The position numbers and the translations under genes are program-made. Shown here piece by piece: positions 39,060-50,325 of a stretch of DNA of 64,000 nt; the first letter of the stretch is position 1; the number at the start of each line of letters is the position of its first letter. The notes below the pieces were generated by a model that saw nothing but the letters and a program-made list of their open reading frames with translations, was not told the DNA's origin and did no database searches. Origin of the DNA: Trinickia dabaoshanensis (GTDB lineage Bacteria > Pseudomonadota > Gammaproteobacteria > Burkholderiales > Burkholderiaceae); NCBI RefSeq assembly GCF_002879885.1, contig NZ_PNYA01000026.1, positions 53,278 through 117,277 on the forward strand. The letters are read 5' to 3'.

Positions 39060-39220
39060 GTCGTGGTTCTAAAGTTTTTTGCCGCGTTGGCTCTTTTTCA
39101 CGTTCGTCTCGTCTTGTATCGTTCGATCCCATTCAAGGCGAGGCGCGATTGCAGGTGGCCCTCGTCGGCGAGCGCGAGCCGCGGTTCGCAGTTTAAATTG
39201 CGTGAATAGGATAGTTAAAG

Positions 39221-39877
39221 ATGAATCAGTCCACGACCGTATCGCCCACCGACCGCACTACGATTCGTCGTCTGCCTGAACTGGCCAATCACGATCGAGC
39301 GACGCTTCACCGCATCGTCGACGAAGCGTATGTCTGTCACATTGCGTTTGGCGCCGACGATGATACGCACTGCATTCCCACCGCGCACTGGCGAAGCGGC
39401 GATTATCTGTATATCCACGGGTCCAACGGCAGCCGCATGATCAAGGCCTTGTCCGCGGGCGCGCAAGCATGCATTGCCATGACGCTCTTGGACGGTCTGG
39501 TTCTGGCGAAGTCCGCGTTTAGTCACTCGATGAATTATCGGTCCGTCGTCGTATACGGGCGATTCGAGCCCCTACAGGCAAGTGCCGACAAGTTGGCCGC
39601 CTTGGACGCGTTCATGGACAAGATCGCACGAGGGCGCAAGCATGAAGCGCGGCCCGGCAACGGCAAGGAGATCAATGCGACCAGCGTGCTGCGGATTTCG
39701 TTGGCGGAGGCGGCGGTAAAGGTGAGTGCCTCGCTTCCCTCCGATAAGCCCGAGGATCTCGAGCTTGCCGTATGGGCCGGTGTCTTGCCGTTGAGGATGG
39801 CACACGCAATGCCGATCCCCGCTGAAACCAATGGGAGCGTGGCCGTGCCGGACTATGTCACGGGTTGGGCTGATTGA
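39221..39877 (+). CDS. Pyridoxamine 5'-phosphate oxidase-like (FMN split-barrel) protein
   Basis: Protein of 218 residues with the FMN-binding split-barrel fold. Motifs include AYVCHIAFGADDDTHCIPTAHW, YLYIHGSNGSRMIKAL, NYRSVVVYGRFEPLQ and the C-terminal WAGVLPLRM, typical of the pyridox_ox_2 group of PNPOx-like proteins of unknown substrate. It is unlikely to be the housekeeping PdxH, whose C-terminal RxxxPRVS-type end is absent. It is divergent from a PLP-dependent MocR regulator, suggesting control by B6 status or amino acid (inference). Confidence 0.88.
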   Translation: MNQSTTVSPTDRTTIRRLPELANHDRATLHRIVDEAYVCHIAFGADDDTHCIPTAHWRSGDYLYIHGSNGSRMIKALSAGAQACIAMTLLDGLVLAKSAFSHSMNYRSVVVYGRFEPLQASADKLAALDAFMDKIARGRKHEARPGNGKEINATSVLRISLAEAAVKVSASLPSDKPEDLELAVWAGVLPLRMAHAMPIPAETNGSVAVPDYVTGWAD

Positions 39878-40091
39878 ATCGCCTTCGGGATGTCCGTGCT
39901 CGAAGGTAAGCCGAACCATGTATGGGCGCTTCCCGCAAGGCGCCGGGTAACAGCGAGCCTAGTACTGGAACTACCACCCAACTCTATGTTTCTTATCGCT
40001 TTTTTCTAAATTGCCGGTGCCGCGGGGGCGTCGTGCGTGGCATAATCGACCGCACCGGGAATTGCCCGTTGCCACGATTACCGCGCATACC

Positions 40092-41501
40092 ATGTCAAAG
40101 ACTCTTTACGACAAGCTGTGGGATTCGCACGTTGTCCATACCGAAGAGGATGGCACGACGCTGCTCTACATCGACCGCCATTTGCTGCACGAAGTCACGA
40201 GCCCGCAGGCGTTCGAAGGGCTCAAGATGCACGAGCGTCCGCTCTGGCGCGTGAGCGCCAACCTGGCGGTGTCGGACCATAACGTCCCCACGACCGATCG
40301 CAGTCACGGCATTGCCGATCCGGTTTCCAAGCTTCAAGTCGATACGCTCGATGCGAACTGCGACGCCTACGGCATCACGCAGTTCAAGATGAACGATATG
40401 CGTCAAGGCATCGTTCATATCATCGGACCCGAGCAAGGCGCGACGCTGCCCGGCATGACGATCGTCTGCGGCGATTCCCATACGTCGACGCACGGCGCGT
40501 TCGGCGCGCTCGCGCACGGCATCGGCACGTCGGAAGTCGAACACGTGCTGGCCACGCAAACGCTGCTGCAAAAGAAGAGCAAGAACATGCTCGTGAAAGT
40601 CGACGGCCAATTGCCGCGCGGCTGCACGGCCAAGGACATCGTGCTTGCCATCATCGGCAAGATCGGCACCGCGGGCGGCACCGGCTACGCCATCGAATTC
40701 GGCGGCTCGACGATACGCGCGCTGTCGATGGAAGGCCGTATGACCGTTTGCAACATGGCCATCGAAGCCGGCGCGCGCGCCGGCATGGTGGCCGTCGACG
40801 ATACGACGATCGAATACCTGAAGGGCCGCCCCTATTCGCCGCAAGGCGCCGAGTGGGACCATGCCGTCGCCTATTGGCGCACGTTCGCCTCCGATGCGGG
40901 CGCGCACTTCGATCGCGTCGTCGAACTCGACGCGGCCCAAATCGTGCCCCAGGTCACATGGGGTACGTCGCCGGAAATGGTGACGGCGATCGACGGCCGC
41001 GTGCCCGATCCCGAGCGCGAAAAAGATCCCGTCAAACGCGATGCGATGGAGCGCGCGTTGCAGTACATGGCGCTCGAACCGAACGCGCCGATCGAATCGA
41101 TCAAGATCGACAAGGTGTTTATCGGCTCGTGCACGAATGCGCGTATCGAAGATATCCGCGCGGCGGCCTACGTCGTGAAAAAGCTCGGGCGCCGCGTTGC
41201 CTCGAACGTCCGCCTGGCGATGATCGTGCCCGGTTCGGGCTTGGTCAAAGCGCAAGCCGAACGCGAAGGGCTCGACAAGGTGTTCGTCGATGCCGGGTTC
41301 GAATGGCGCGAGCCTGGATGCTCGATGTGCCTCGCGATGAACGCGGACCGCCTCGATCCGGGCGAGCGCTGCGCATCCACCTCCAACCGCAATTTCGAGG
41401 GGCGTCAGGGCGCGGGCGGACGTACGCACCTCGTGAGTCCCGCGATGGCTGCGGCCGCCGCGATCGAAGGGCATTTCGTCGACATTCGGAAGTTGGGGTA
41501 G
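40092..41501 (+). CDS. leuC: 3-isopropylmalate dehydratase large subunit
   Basis: Iron-sulfur enzyme subunit of 469 residues converting 2-isopropylmalate to 3-isopropylmalate with LeuD. Cluster cysteines lie in [18 protein letters not shown] and [10 protein letters not shown]. The N-terminus [16 protein letters not shown] is canonical; an in-frame start 81 bases earlier is rejected. It is the first gene of leuC-entericidin-leuD-leuB, with asd next. The upstream CATAAT at 40041-40046 could be its -10 box. Confidence 0.97.
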   Translation: MSKTLYDKLWDSHVVHTEEDGTTLLYIDRHLLHEVTSPQAFEGLKMHERPLWRVSANLAVSDHNVPTTDRSHGIADPVSKLQVDTLDANCDAYGITQFKMNDMRQGIVHIIGPEQGATLPGMTIVCGDSHTSTHGAFGALAHGIGTSEVEHVLATQTLLQKKSKNMLVKVDGQLPRGCTAKDIVLAIIGKIGTAGGTGYAIEFGGSTIRALSMEGRMTVCNMAIEAGARAGMVAVDDTTIEYLKGRPYSPQGAEWDHAVAYWRTFASDAGAHFDRVVELDAAQIVPQVTWGTSPEMVTAIDGRVPDPEREKDPVKRDAMERALQYMALEPNAPIESIKIDKVFIGSCTNARIEDIRAAAYVVKKLGRRVASNVRLAMIVPGSGLVKAQAEREGLDKVFVDAGFEWREPGCSMCLAMNADRLDPGERCASTSNRNFEGRQGAGGRTHLVSPAMAAAAAIEGHFVDIRKLG

Positions 41502-41505
41502 CGCC

Positions 41506-41649
41506 ATGAAAGCTTGGATGTTTTTGCGGCGGGCCGCGCTGCTCGCATTGGCCGGCGCGTTGCTCGGCCTCGCCGGCTGCCACACGGTTTCCGGTTTCGG
41601 TCAGGACATGAGCGAAGCGGGTCACGCGATCAAGAAGGCTGCGGAGTAA
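41506..41649 (+). CDS. Entericidin-like small lipoprotein
   Basis: A 47-residue reading frame starting 4 bases after leuC. It has a basic start ([14 protein letters not shown]), a hydrophobic stretch and the lipobox LAGC (Cys25), then a short mature part with the entericidin-like pattern [18 protein letters not shown]. Entericidins are tiny outer-membrane-associated lipoproteins linked to stationary-phase stress. It lies between leuC and leuD with 7 bases to leuD, so it is co-transcribed with leucine genes. Recurrence in Burkholderia genomes is recalled, not checked here. Confidence 0.85.
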   Translation: MKAWMFLRRAALLALAGALLGLAGCHTVSGFGQDMSEAGHAIKKAAE

Positions 41650-41656
41650 TAGGAAC

Positions 41657-42307
41657 ATGGACAAATTCGTCGTGCATACGGGGCTCGTTGCCCCCCTCGA
41701 TCGCGAGAATGTCGATACCGACGCGATCATCCCGAAGCAGTTTCTGAAATCGATCAAGCGCACCGGCTTCGGTCCGAACCTGTTCGACGAGTGGCGTTAT
41801 CTCGACCACGGCGAACCGGGGCAGGACAACTCGAACCGTCCGCTGAACCCCGATTTCGTGCTGAACCAGCCGCGCTATCAAGGCGCATCGGTTTTGCTCG
41901 CACGCAAGAACTTCGGTTGCGGCAGCTCGCGCGAGCACGCGCCGTGGGCATTGCAGCAGTACGGTTTCCGCGCGCTGATCGCGCCGAGCTTCGCCGACAT
42001 CTTCTTCAACAACTGCTTCAAGAACGGCGTACTGCCGATCGTCCTGTCGGAGCAGCAAGTCGATCACTTGTTCAACGACACCTATGCGTTCAACGGCTAT
42101 CAGTTGACGATCGATCTCGAGGCGCAACTCGTGCGTACGCCGGACGGCCGCGAGTACAAGTTCGAGGTCGACGGTTTCCGCAAGTACTGTCTGCTGAACG
42201 GCTTCGACGACATCGGCCTCACGCTGCGCCACGCCGATAAGATCCGCGCGTTCGAAGCGGAACGGATCGCAAAGCAGCCGTGGCTTGGCCATCGTATCGT
42301 CGGCTAA
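41657..42307 (+). CDS. leuD: 3-isopropylmalate dehydratase small subunit
   Basis: LeuD of 216 residues, the partner of LeuC. Motifs are [16 protein letters not shown] near residue 14 and the substrate-loop region [20 protein letters not shown]. The length is normal. It starts 7 bases after the entericidin-like gene; leuB follows after about 48 bases. All lie on the plus strand in one operon. Confidence 0.97.
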   Translation: MDKFVVHTGLVAPLDRENVDTDAIIPKQFLKSIKRTGFGPNLFDEWRYLDHGEPGQDNSNRPLNPDFVLNQPRYQGASVLLARKNFGCGSSREHAPWALQQYGFRALIAPSFADIFFNNCFKNGVLPIVLSEQQVDHLFNDTYAFNGYQLTIDLEAQLVRTPDGREYKFEVDGFRKYCLLNGFDDIGLTLRHADKIRAFEAERIAKQPWLGHRIVG

Positions 42308-42355
42308 CGCTTTAGGCGAACCGGTTAGGCAATCGCAAACTCGATAGGACTCCGA

Positions 42356-43423
42356 ATGAAAATCGCAGTGCTCCCAGGTGACGGCATCGGCACCGAAATC
42401 GTCGCGGAAGCGGTCAAGGTATTGAACTCGCTCGACGAGAAGTTCGAGATGGAAGAGGCGCCCGTCGGCGGCGCCGGTTACGAGGCAAAGGGTCATCCGC
42501 TGCCCGATTCGACGCTTGCCCTCGCTAAAGAGGCCGATGCGATCCTGTTCGGCGCCGTGGGCGATTGGAAATACGATTCGCTCGAGCGCGCGCTGCGTCC
42601 CGAGCAAGCGATCCTCGGGCTGCGTAAGCATCTGCAGTTGTTCGCGAACTTCCGTCCGGCTATTTGCTATCCGCAATTGACGGGGGCTTCGTCGCTGAAG
42701 CCCGAAATCGTCTCGGGCCTCGACATCCTGATCGTGCGCGAACTGAACGGCGACGTTTATTTCGGCACGCCGCGCGGCACGCGCAAAGCGCCGGACGGTC
42801 CGTTCGAAGGCGCTCGCGAAGGGTTCGATACGATGCGTTATTCGGAGCCGGAAGTGCAGCGCATCGCGCATGTCGCGTTTCAAGCGGCGCAAAAGCGCGG
42901 CAAGCGCTTGACGTCGGTGGACAAGGCCAACGTGCTCGAAACGTCGCAATTGTGGAAGGACGTCATGATCGACGTCGCCAAGCAATACCCGGACGTCGAG
43001 CTCTCGCATATGTATGTCGATAACGCGGCGATGCAACTCGTGAAGGCGCCGAAATCGTTCGACGTCATCGTGACGGGCAACCTGTTCGGCGACATTTTGT
43101 CCGACCAAGCGGCGATGTTGACGGGCTCGATCGGCATGCTGCCGTCGGCCTCGCTCGACAAGAACAACAAGGGCCTGTACGAACCCTCGCACGGGTCTGC
43201 GCCCGATATCGCCGGTAAGGGTATCGCCAATCCGCTCGCGACGATTTTGTCGGCCGCGATGATGTTGCGCTACTCGTTGAACAAAGCCGAACAAGCCGAG
43301 CGTATCGAGAAGGCCGTTCAAAAGGTGCTCGAGGCCGGGTACCGGACGGGCGACATCGCCACGCCGGGCTGCCGGCAGGTCGGCACGGTCGAGATGGGCG
43401 ATGCGGTTCGCGCGGCACTCTGA
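42356..43423 (+). CDS. leuB: 3-isopropylmalate dehydrogenase
   Basis: NAD-dependent decarboxylating dehydrogenase of 355 residues. Features are [15 protein letters not shown] at the start, [13 protein letters not shown], the metal-binding Asp set near [12 protein letters not shown], and [21 protein letters not shown] with the catalytic and cofactor region. It completes the leu genes; asd lies about 360 bases downstream, with a possible small gene between. Confidence 0.98.
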   Translation: MKIAVLPGDGIGTEIVAEAVKVLNSLDEKFEMEEAPVGGAGYEAKGHPLPDSTLALAKEADAILFGAVGDWKYDSLERALRPEQAILGLRKHLQLFANFRPAICYPQLTGASSLKPEIVSGLDILIVRELNGDVYFGTPRGTRKAPDGPFEGAREGFDTMRYSEPEVQRIAHVAFQAAQKRGKRLTSVDKANVLETSQLWKDVMIDVAKQYPDVELSHMYVDNAAMQLVKAPKSFDVIVTGNLFGDILSDQAAMLTGSIGMLPSASLDKNNKGLYEPSHGSAPDIAGKGIANPLATILSAAMMLRYSLNKAEQAERIEKAVQKVLEAGYRTGDIATPGCRQVGTVEMGDAVRAAL

Positions 43424-43556
43424 TCGATCCGGCACGCTTTGACGTAACGGGCTTTCGGGCCCGTTCGTTCGAAAAAGTGCCTAAATAGCGTGGTTTTTAC
43501 CGAATCGGCCGCGTCGCGGGGCGCGCCGGCGCGGATTTTTCGTGTAGACTGTGCCG

Positions 43557-43700
43557 ATGGCGAAAGTGACCCAAATCTCCTCGATTGACAACCTGCACGG
43601 CGATACGGCCCGTGTGGGCGGGTTCGCCATCGCTGGTGTGGTCGGCATTGCCGGCATCGCCATCATTACGATTACCCCCAAAACGATCACGAAACGCTGA
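43557..43700 (+). CDS. Possible 47-residue membrane peptide between leuB and asd
   Basis: A 48-codon frame encoding a polar start (MAKVTQISSIDNLHGDTARV), then a Gly/Ala/Ile-rich hydrophobic helix GFAIAGVVGIAGIAIITI and a basic end KTITKR. This looks like a single-pass membrane peptide. The ribosome site is weak. The rest of the 358-base leuB-asd gap holds nothing else I can support. It could be a chance frame; conservation at this spot would decide. Confidence 0.35.
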   Translation: MAKVTQISSIDNLHGDTARVGGFAIAGVVGIAGIAIITITPKTITKR

Positions 43701-43781
43701 TCGTCCGTCGTGCCCGCTCGTCTTCCCCGCGCGGTCACGCCGGGCAAAGTTGCGGGGAAGCGTCCACTCCAAGGGTTAGTC

Positions 43782-44903
43782 ATGAACGTAGGTCTCGTAG
43801 GTTGGCGCGGCATGGTCGGCAGCGTCCTGATGCAGCGGATGCAGCAGGAAGGCGATTTCGATCTGATCGAACCGGTGTTTTTCAGCACCAGCAACGTGGG
43901 CGGCAACGCGCCGTCGTTCGCCAAGAACGAGACGAAGCTCAAAGACGCCACGAGTATCGACGATCTGAAGAAGTGCGACGTCGTCATCACCTGCCAAGGC
44001 GGCGACTACACGAACGACGTGTTTCCGAAGCTGCGTGCGGCGGGTTGGAACGGCTACTGGATCGACGCGGCTTCGTCGCTGCGCATGGCCGACGACGCGG
44101 TCATCATCCTCGATCCGGTCAACCTGGACGTGATCAAGGATGCCCTCGTGAAGGGCACGAAGAATTTCATCGGCGGCAACTGCACGGTCAGCTTGATGCT
44201 GATGGCGCTCGGCGGCCTGTTCAGCGAGAACCTCGTCGACTGGATCACGGCCATGACGTATCAGGCCGCATCGGGCGCGGGTGCGCAAAACATGCGCGAG
44301 CTGCTCTCGCAAATGGGCACGCTGCATGGAGCGGTCAAGGAGCAATTGGCCGATCCGAGTTCCGCCATTCTCGACATCGACCGCCGCGTGCTGGAAACGA
44401 TGAATTCCGAGGCGATGCCCACGCAGCATTTTGGCGTGCCGCTGGCGGGTTCGTTGATTCCTTGGATCGACAAGGATCTCGGTAACGGCATGTCCAAGGA
44501 GGAGTGGAAGGGCGGCGCCGAAGCGAACAAGATTCTCGGCAAGCCGGCCATGGGGCAGCCCGGTTCGATCCCCGTCGACGGTTTGTGCGTGCGTATCGGC
44601 GCAATGCGCTGCCACTCGCAAGCGCTGACGATCAAGCTGAAGAAGGACGTGCCGCTCGACGAAATCAACGGCATCCTCGCGTCGGCCAACGACTGGGTCA
44701 AGGTCGTGCCGAACGAGCGCGAAGCGTCGATGCGCGACCTGTCGCCGGCCGTCGTGACGGGCACGCTGTCCGTGCCGGTCGGCCGTCTGCGTAAGTTGGC
44801 GATGGGCGGCGAGTACCTGTCGGCGTTCACCGTCGGCGATCAGCTTCTGTGGGGCGCGGCGGAGCCGCTGCGCCGCATGCTGCGCATCTTGTTGGACCGT
44901 TAA
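43782..44903 (+). CDS. asd: Aspartate-semialdehyde dehydrogenase
   Basis: Enzyme of 373 residues reducing aspartyl phosphate to the semialdehyde for lysine, methionine and threonine. The N-terminus [20 protein letters not shown] fits the long gamma/beta-proteobacterial Asd. The catalytic Cys is in [16 protein letters not shown] and substrate Arg/His residues in [18 protein letters not shown]. The ATG at 43782 is chosen over an earlier in-frame start. It ends before a terminator and the fimV gene. Confidence 0.97.
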   Translation: MNVGLVGWRGMVGSVLMQRMQQEGDFDLIEPVFFSTSNVGGNAPSFAKNETKLKDATSIDDLKKCDVVITCQGGDYTNDVFPKLRAAGWNGYWIDAASSLRMADDAVIILDPVNLDVIKDALVKGTKNFIGGNCTVSLMLMALGGLFSENLVDWITAMTYQAASGAGAQNMRELLSQMGTLHGAVKEQLADPSSAILDIDRRVLETMNSEAMPTQHFGVPLAGSLIPWIDKDLGNGMSKEEWKGGAEANKILGKPAMGQPGSIPVDGLCVRIGAMRCHSQALTIKLKKDVPLDEINGILASANDWVKVVPNEREASMRDLSPAVVTGTLSVPVGRLRKLAMGGEYLSAFTVGDQLLWGAAEPLRRMLRILLDR

Positions 44904-45020
44904 GCCACGTGGGGCGGGGCGCTCGATCGGAACCCGAGCGCCATCGCGGCCCTCTGCATGGTGGTCTTGACCGGGTTCCTCACGTAAACTATGCGGTTAC
45001 GACGCATAGGAACCCCTGAA

Positions 45021-45053
45021 AGGCGTCGCTTTGCCGCGACGCCTTTTTCTTTT
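45021..45053 (+). terminator. Rho-independent terminator of asd
   Basis: Perfect 9-base stem AGGCGTCGC/GCGACGCCT with a 6-base loop followed by TTTTCTTTT, about 120 bases after the asd stop. Confidence 0.85.
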
Positions 45054-45119
45054 GCAGCAGCCATTGTGGTTTCTCCCAAACGCCATATAGAGGCGCGCTC
45101 CCAAGCGCGTGACACCTCC

Positions 45120-47555
45120 ATGACAATACGTTCGACGCGTCGCGCCGTCTCGCTTGCGATCGCCTGCGCTTGGCTCGCTTGCGCGTCGCCCGCCGGTGCC
45201 GCGGCTGCCGCCGCGCCGGCCTCCGCGCCGGCGGCGCAAAGCGCCGCATCGGTTTCGGCCCCGACACAGGTCACGGTTAAAGCGGGGCAGTCGCTGGCGG
45301 ACATCGCCGCGGCCGCCACCGGCTCGCACGACAAGATCGTGCTCGGTCGAGCCTCGCGATCGATTTTCGAAGCGAATCCGTCGGCGTTCATGCGCGGTGA
45401 TCCGAGTCTGTTGAAACTCGGCGCTGTGTTGAACGTCCCGGCCCTCGACGCGACGGGCGCGGTCGCCAAGACCGAGAACGCAACGGCCGCGACGGCGGCG
45501 AGCGCACCGAATACGACCCCTGCCGCCAGCGCGGCATCGCAGGTTGCCGCAAGCGGCGCGAAGGCGAGCGGCGCTCAGGCGGCGAAGCCGGCTTCGCCCG
45601 CGGCGCCGGCCAGCGCTTCGCCCGCCGCGAGTGCGGTCGCGCCCACGGCCAATATGGTTCCGCATCCCGTCCCCGCGCCCGCGCCTGCCCATGCGCAGCC
45701 AGCCGTGCCGAGCGGCGCGAGCGGGACGCATGCCTGGTCTGGCGCCATCGAACCTGCGCCCGTCGCTCCCGCTAGCGCGGCGGCGCAGGCGCCGGCCAGC
45801 GCAGTCGGTGCCTCCGGCGAGCCGGCCGCATCGGCCGTGGCACAGGCATCGACGCCTGCCGCTGCGGGCGCCAGCGCGCCGGCGGCAAGCGGCACAACGC
45901 CGGCGGCGCCTGTTTCCGCTGCAGCGCCGGTGCGAGCGCCTGCGCCGGTTGGATCGGCACCGGCCGTTGCTTCCGCGGCCGTCGCGGCGTCTCATCCGAA
46001 AGTGTCGAGCCTTCAACAACTGCTCGCGCTGAAGAATCGTGTGCTGATGGAATTGCAGCGGCACGGAATCGGTGCGCCGGCGGGGCAGCACCCCGTAGCG
46101 CCGAACGGTGCGTCCGGTTTTGCAGTTCCCCCGGCGTCCGGTCCCGTGAGCGCACGCGCGCCCGGTCAATCGCGGGCCGCGGCCGCGGCCAATCAGCGAT
46201 TCATCGGTATCGGCGATTACGGCGTCACGTTGGCGCGAAATCAGATTCCGGTCGTCGCGGCGATCGTGGCCGCGATCGTGGCGGCGTTGCTGGTCCTTTT
46301 GATCGCGCTCGGCGTGAGTCGCCGCCGCCATAAACCGGCGGCGGCCGGGTCGGCCGACGGCTCGGGAGCCGGCACAGCGTCGGCGGAGCGCGGCACGCAA
46401 GCCGAGCCGGCGGCGGCTTTGTCCGCCGCGCTGCCCGATGATCCCATCGAGGCGGAGTTCTTGGCGATCCTCGCGCGGACACCCTCGAGCAAGCGAGCCC
46501 TGATGGGGCTAGCCGCGCATTATGCGGAGCGCAAGAACGTACAAGGCTTCGACGAGATCGCCCAGCGCATCTACCGTCTGTCGGGCGGCCGTGGTCCGAA
46601 TTGGACGCATGTCGCCGCGATCGGGCGGCAACTCGATCCGGAGAATTCGCTCTTCGCGCTCGAAGCCGGGGCAACCGACGAAACCGCGTTGTCGCCGGAC
46701 GATGAGGACGCTGCACCGGGCGCGGCAGTCACTGACGAGCATGCGGCGTTGCCGCCCTCGGAAGCCGTTGCGCCTTCAGAGGCGGCCGCGCCGCTCGCGC
46801 ATCAGGACGAATTGTCGCCGCCACCCGTGTCCGGGCACGGCGAATCCGAAGCGGTGGGCGGGCTCGAGCCGGAGGCGCACCGGCCGCAAGCCGTAGGCGA
46901 AGCCGAGCACCGAGAGATGCCTGCTCAGGCGCCCGAACCGAGTCCGCCGGAACCGCACGAGCCGGCGGTAGCGCACGAAGCGCCGCCCGCGCCTGTCGAG
47001 CCGCAGGCCGAGCCGACGCTTCCGCCGGAGGCGATCGCCGCGCTGGACGGACTCGACATTGGTCTGCCGCCGCGGGTCGGCCCGGCGCCCGAGACGCAAG
47101 TCGAGCCCGGAGAGGCGCAAGGGGGCGAGCAGGAGGAAGCGTTGCCCGCTGAGCCCACCTCGGCCGAGCAGCCATCGCACGAACACAGTGACGAGGCGGA
47201 GCACGCGGACGAAGAACCCCCAGCGGCGATACATACACCTTCGGCGCCCCCCGCCGTAACGGGCCTGGGCGCCGCGCCGGTCGGCAAGCTGAACTTGTCG
47301 TTCGATCTGAATTTACCGGGTGCCGACGCGGCCACCGGCGAGGGAGCGCAAGCGGAGGCCGAGCCGCAACCGCAATTCACGCCTGAGCAACTCGCGAGGA
47401 TCGCTCGCAACAAACTCGATCTGGCCGCCGAATACATCGCGCTCGGCGATCTGGGCGGCGCCCGCACGCTGATCCACGAGGTGATCGAGTCGAACGATAC
47501 GGCCACCCACGACGAAGCGCATGCGATGCTCGCCACGCTTGCGCCGCTGTCTTGA
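45120..47555 (+). CDS. fimV: FimV/TspA-family inner-membrane LysM protein
   Basis: Protein of 811 residues. The signal peptide spans about 1-27 ([20 protein letters not shown], ending SPAGA), followed by a LysM-type domain at about 45-105 ([20 protein letters not shown]). A long Ala/Pro-rich linker follows, then a transmembrane helix near 375-400 ([20 protein letters not shown]), an acidic Pro-rich cytoplasmic part and the conserved FimV C-terminal motif [20 protein letters not shown]. FimV organises polar type IV pili and twitching in Pseudomonas. The asd-fimV-truA-trpF order supports the name. The linker codons are highly biased. Confidence 0.92.
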   Translation: MTIRSTRRAVSLAIACAWLACASPAGAAAAAAPASAPAAQSAASVSAPTQVTVKAGQSLADIAAAATGSHDKIVLGRASRSIFEANPSAFMRGDPSLLKLGAVLNVPALDATGAVAKTENATAATAASAPNTTPAASAASQVAASGAKASGAQAAKPASPAAPASASPAASAVAPTANMVPHPVPAPAPAHAQPAVPSGASGTHAWSGAIEPAPVAPASAAAQAPASAVGASGEPAASAVAQASTPAAAGASAPAASGTTPAAPVSAAAPVRAPAPVGSAPAVASAAVAASHPKVSSLQQLLALKNRVLMELQRHGIGAPAGQHPVAPNGASGFAVPPASGPVSARAPGQSRAAAAANQRFIGIGDYGVTLARNQIPVVAAIVAAIVAALLVLLIALGVSRRRHKPAAAGSADGSGAGTASAERGTQAEPAAALSAALPDDPIEAEFLAILARTPSSKRALMGLAAHYAERKNVQGFDEIAQRIYRLSGGRGPNWTHVAAIGRQLDPENSLFALEAGATDETALSPDDEDAAPGAAVTDEHAALPPSEAVAPSEAAAPLAHQDELSPPPVSGHGESEAVGGLEPEAHRPQAVGEAEHREMPAQAPEPSPPEPHEPAVAHEAPPAPVEPQAEPTLPPEAIAALDGLDIGLPPRVGPAPETQVEPGEAQGGEQEEALPAEPTSAEQPSHEHSDEAEHADEEPPAAIHTPSAPPAVTGLGAAPVGKLNLSFDLNLPGADAATGEGAQAEAEPQPQFTPEQLARIARNKLDLAAEYIALGDLGGARTLIHEVIESNDTATHDEAHAMLATLAPLS

Positions 47556-47566
47556 CGCCGGCCACC

Positions 47567-48364
47567 ATGCGCATCGCTCTAGGTGTCCAATACGACGGCA
47601 CGGCGTTTTGCGGCTGGCAGTCGCAACCGCATGGCAAAACCGTGCAAGACGCGCTCGAGCGCGCGTTGGCCGATTTCGCCTGCAAGCCGCTGCATACGGT
47701 CGTCGCGGGCCGCACGGATACGGGGGTGCACGGCCTGGGCCAAGTCGTTCACTTCGACACGGACCTCGATCGCGAGGATTTTTCGTGGGTGCGCGGTACG
47801 AACGCCTTTTTGCCGCCGAGCGTGGCCGTGCTGTGGGCCAAGCGGATGCCGGACGATTTTCACGCTCGGTTTTCCGCGTTCGAGCGGACCTATTACTACG
47901 TTCTTTATGTGAGCCCGGTTCGTTCGCCGATGCTGACGGGCCGCGCCGGCTGGATTCATACGCCGCTCGAGCTCGAGGCGATGCGCGCGGCGGCGAGTTG
48001 CCTGATCGGCGAACATGATTTTTCCGCGTTTCGTTCGTCCGAGTGTCAGGCGAAGACACCGGTCAAGCATTTGTATCAGATCGATATCCGCCCGGCCGGG
48101 GACTTGATCCATTTTCGTTTTCGGGCGAACGCGTTCCTGCATCACATGGTTCGCAACTTGATGGGCTGTCTCGTCGCCGTCGGGCGAGGGCGCTATCCCG
48201 TGTCGTGGATGGCCGATGTATTGGCCAGCCGCAATCGCGATCGCGCCGCGCCCACATTCATGCCCGAGGGGCTTTATCTAGCCCATGTGGGCTACCCCGA
48301 GGTGTTCGCGGTGCCGCCCGCGCCCCTCGGCAGCGTACCTTGGAGCGGCATCTGGAGCGAGTGA
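47567..48364 (+). CDS. truA: tRNA pseudouridine(38-40) synthase
   Basis: Enzyme of 265 residues making pseudouridine at positions 38-40 of tRNA anticodon arms. The catalytic Asp lies in [18 protein letters not shown], and the N-terminus [17 protein letters not shown] is diagnostic. The ATG at 47567 is preferred over an in-frame ATG 15 bases earlier. It follows fimV by 11 bases and precedes trpF by 4 bases. Confidence 0.97.
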   Translation: MRIALGVQYDGTAFCGWQSQPHGKTVQDALERALADFACKPLHTVVAGRTDTGVHGLGQVVHFDTDLDREDFSWVRGTNAFLPPSVAVLWAKRMPDDFHARFSAFERTYYYVLYVSPVRSPMLTGRAGWIHTPLELEAMRAAASCLIGEHDFSAFRSSECQAKTPVKHLYQIDIRPAGDLIHFRFRANAFLHHMVRNLMGCLVAVGRGRYPVSWMADVLASRNRDRAAPTFMPEGLYLAHVGYPEVFAVPPAPLGSVPWSGIWSE

Positions 48365-48368
48365 GCCG

Positions 48369-49064
48369 ATGAGCAGCGCTGTCCCCGTTTCGTCCGCCGT
48401 GGGCCCCGTCGCCGGGCGCACGCGCATCAAGCTGTGCGGTTTGTCCCGCCGTGCCGACGTCGAATTGGCCGTCGACCTGGGCGCCGACGCGATCGGTCTG
48501 GTGTTCTATCCACCGAGCCCGCGCTCGGTCGGGGTGGCCGAAGCCATCGATTTGGCGAGCGCGTTGCCGCCGTTCGTCTCCGTCGTCGGCTTGTTCGTGA
48601 ATCCGACGGCGGATTGGATCGGCGAAGTCACGAGCAACGTGCCGTTGACGATGCTCCAATTCCACGGCGACGAAACGAATGCCCAGTGCGAACAGCTCGC
48701 GAGCGTCGCGGGATTGCCGTGGCTGCGCGCGTTGCGGATCGGCGCCGATACGCGGCCTGCCGATTTGGTAGAATCTGCCCTTAACTATGCGACAGCCGGC
48801 GGCTTGCTGTTCGACACCTTGGTCGAAGGCTATGGCGGCGGCGGGAAGACATTCGATTGGTCACTTATCCCAGCAGAGCTCGCGCGTCGGGCCGTTTTGA
48901 GTGGTGGGTTGAACTCGCAAAACGTCGGTGACGCCATTCGACGCGTGCGCCCGTACGCGGTCGATGTCTCGAGCGGCATCGAAGTACCGGGCGCCAGGGG
49001 CGTGAAAGATCCCGCCCGAATGGCGGCGTTCGTGCGCGCGGTGCGCGAAGCGGATGCCGGGTGA
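48369..49064 (+). CDS. trpF: Phosphoribosylanthranilate isomerase
   Basis: TIM-barrel isomerase of 231 residues in tryptophan synthesis. Motifs are [18 protein letters not shown] with the catalytic Cys, [30 protein letters not shown] and [18 protein letters not shown] at the phosphate site. The N-terminus has about 17 extra residues. It starts 4 bases after truA, and trpB follows 55 bases on. Confidence 0.96.
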   Translation: MSSAVPVSSAVGPVAGRTRIKLCGLSRRADVELAVDLGADAIGLVFYPPSPRSVGVAEAIDLASALPPFVSVVGLFVNPTADWIGEVTSNVPLTMLQFHGDETNAQCEQLASVAGLPWLRALRIGADTRPADLVESALNYATAGGLLFDTLVEGYGGGGKTFDWSLIPAELARRAVLSGGLNSQNVGDAIRRVRPYAVDVSSGIEVPGARGVKDPARMAAFVRAVREADAG

Positions 49065-49119
49065 TATTGGCAAGGCGGCGCGGCAACGTGCCTCGCCGCC
49101 GCTGCGAAGAGTGACAACC

Positions 49120-50313
49120 ATGTACAACCTTCCTGATCAACGGGGCCACTTCGGCCCATACGGCGGCACGTTCGTCGCCGAAACGCTCGTCCATGCCCTC
49201 GACGAGTTGCGCGTTGCCTACGAGAAGTACAGCAACGATCCCGAATTCATCGCCGAATACCAGCACGAACTCAAGTACTTCGTCGGCCGTCCGTCGCCCG
49301 TCTATCACGCGCGGCGCTGGAGCGAATTGCTCGGCGGCGCCCAGGTGTTCCTCAAGCGCGAGGACCTGAACCACACGGGCGCGCACAAGGTGAACAACGT
49401 GATCGGCCAAGCCCTGCTGGCCAAGCGGATGGGTAAGCCGCGCGTGATCGCCGAGACCGGCGCGGGCCAGCACGGCGTGGCAACCGCCACGATCGCGGCT
49501 CGTTTCGGCATGGAATGCGTCGTCTACATGGGCGCGGAGGACGTGCGTCGCCAGGCGGCCAACGTCTACCGGATGAAACTGCTCGGTGCCACGGTGGTGC
49601 CCGTCGAATCGGGTTCGCGCACGCTCAAGGATGCATTGAACGAGGCGATGCGCGACTGGGTGACGAACGTCGAATCGACGTTCTACATTATCGGCACCGT
49701 CGCAGGCCCGCATCCGTACCCGATGATGGTGCGCGATTTTCAGCGCGTGATCGGCGACGAGTGCCGCGTGCAGATGCCCGAGCTCACGGGGCGTCAGCCC
49801 GACATGGTGATCGCGTGCGTCGGGGGCGGCTCGAACGCGATGGGGATCTTTTATCCCTACATCGACGATACGGCCGTCAAGCTCGTCGGCGTCGAAGCGG
49901 CGGGCGAGGGCATCGAAACCGGACATCACGCAGCCTCGCTGATCGGCGGCAGCCCCGGCGTGCTGCACGGCAACCGCACCTATCTGCTCCAGGACGAGAA
50001 CGGCCAGATCATCGAAACCCACTCGATTTCGGCCGGCCTCGACTATCCGGGCGTGGGTCCCGAGCATGCTTGGCTCAAGGATAGCGGCCGCGCGCAGTAC
50101 GTCGGTATCACCGACGAAGAGGCGCTCAAGGCTTTTCACGATTGCTGTCGAATCGAGGGCATCATCCCCGCCCTCGAATCGAGTCACGCACTCGCGTATG
50201 CGGCCAAGATCGCGCCCACGCTGTCGCGCGATACGCATCTGCTCGTGAATCTGTCGGGCCGAGGCGACAAGGATATGCACACGGTCGCCGAACGTTCGGG
50301 CCTCGCGCTCTAA
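49120..50313 (+). CDS. trpB: Tryptophan synthase beta chain
   Basis: PLP enzyme of 397 residues joining indole and serine. The PLP Lys lies in [18 protein letters not shown], and the catalytic Glu in [18 protein letters not shown]. The glycine-rich phosphate loop is [15 protein letters not shown]. The start [19 protein letters not shown] is canonical. It is separated from trpA by a DNA methyltransferase gene that starts 12 bases after it. Confidence 0.98.
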   Translation: MYNLPDQRGHFGPYGGTFVAETLVHALDELRVAYEKYSNDPEFIAEYQHELKYFVGRPSPVYHARRWSELLGGAQVFLKREDLNHTGAHKVNNVIGQALLAKRMGKPRVIAETGAGQHGVATATIAARFGMECVVYMGAEDVRRQAANVYRMKLLGATVVPVESGSRTLKDALNEAMRDWVTNVESTFYIIGTVAGPHPYPMMVRDFQRVIGDECRVQMPELTGRQPDMVIACVGGGSNAMGIFYPYIDDTAVKLVGVEAAGEGIETGHHAASLIGGSPGVLHGNRTYLLQDENGQIIETHSISAGLDYPGVGPEHAWLKDSGRAQYVGITDEEALKAFHDCCRIEGIIPALESSHALAYAAKIAPTLSRDTHLLVNLSGRGDKDMHTVAERSGLAL

Positions 50314-50325
50314 GCCACGCTCGGC

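Noticed and set aside
39986..40009. Seven-codon frame MFLIAFF upstream of leuC as a leucine leader peptide
   Set aside because: It has only one Leu codon, no clear attenuator stem follows, and a likely -10 box (40041-40046) lies downstream of it, so it may not be transcribed with leuC.
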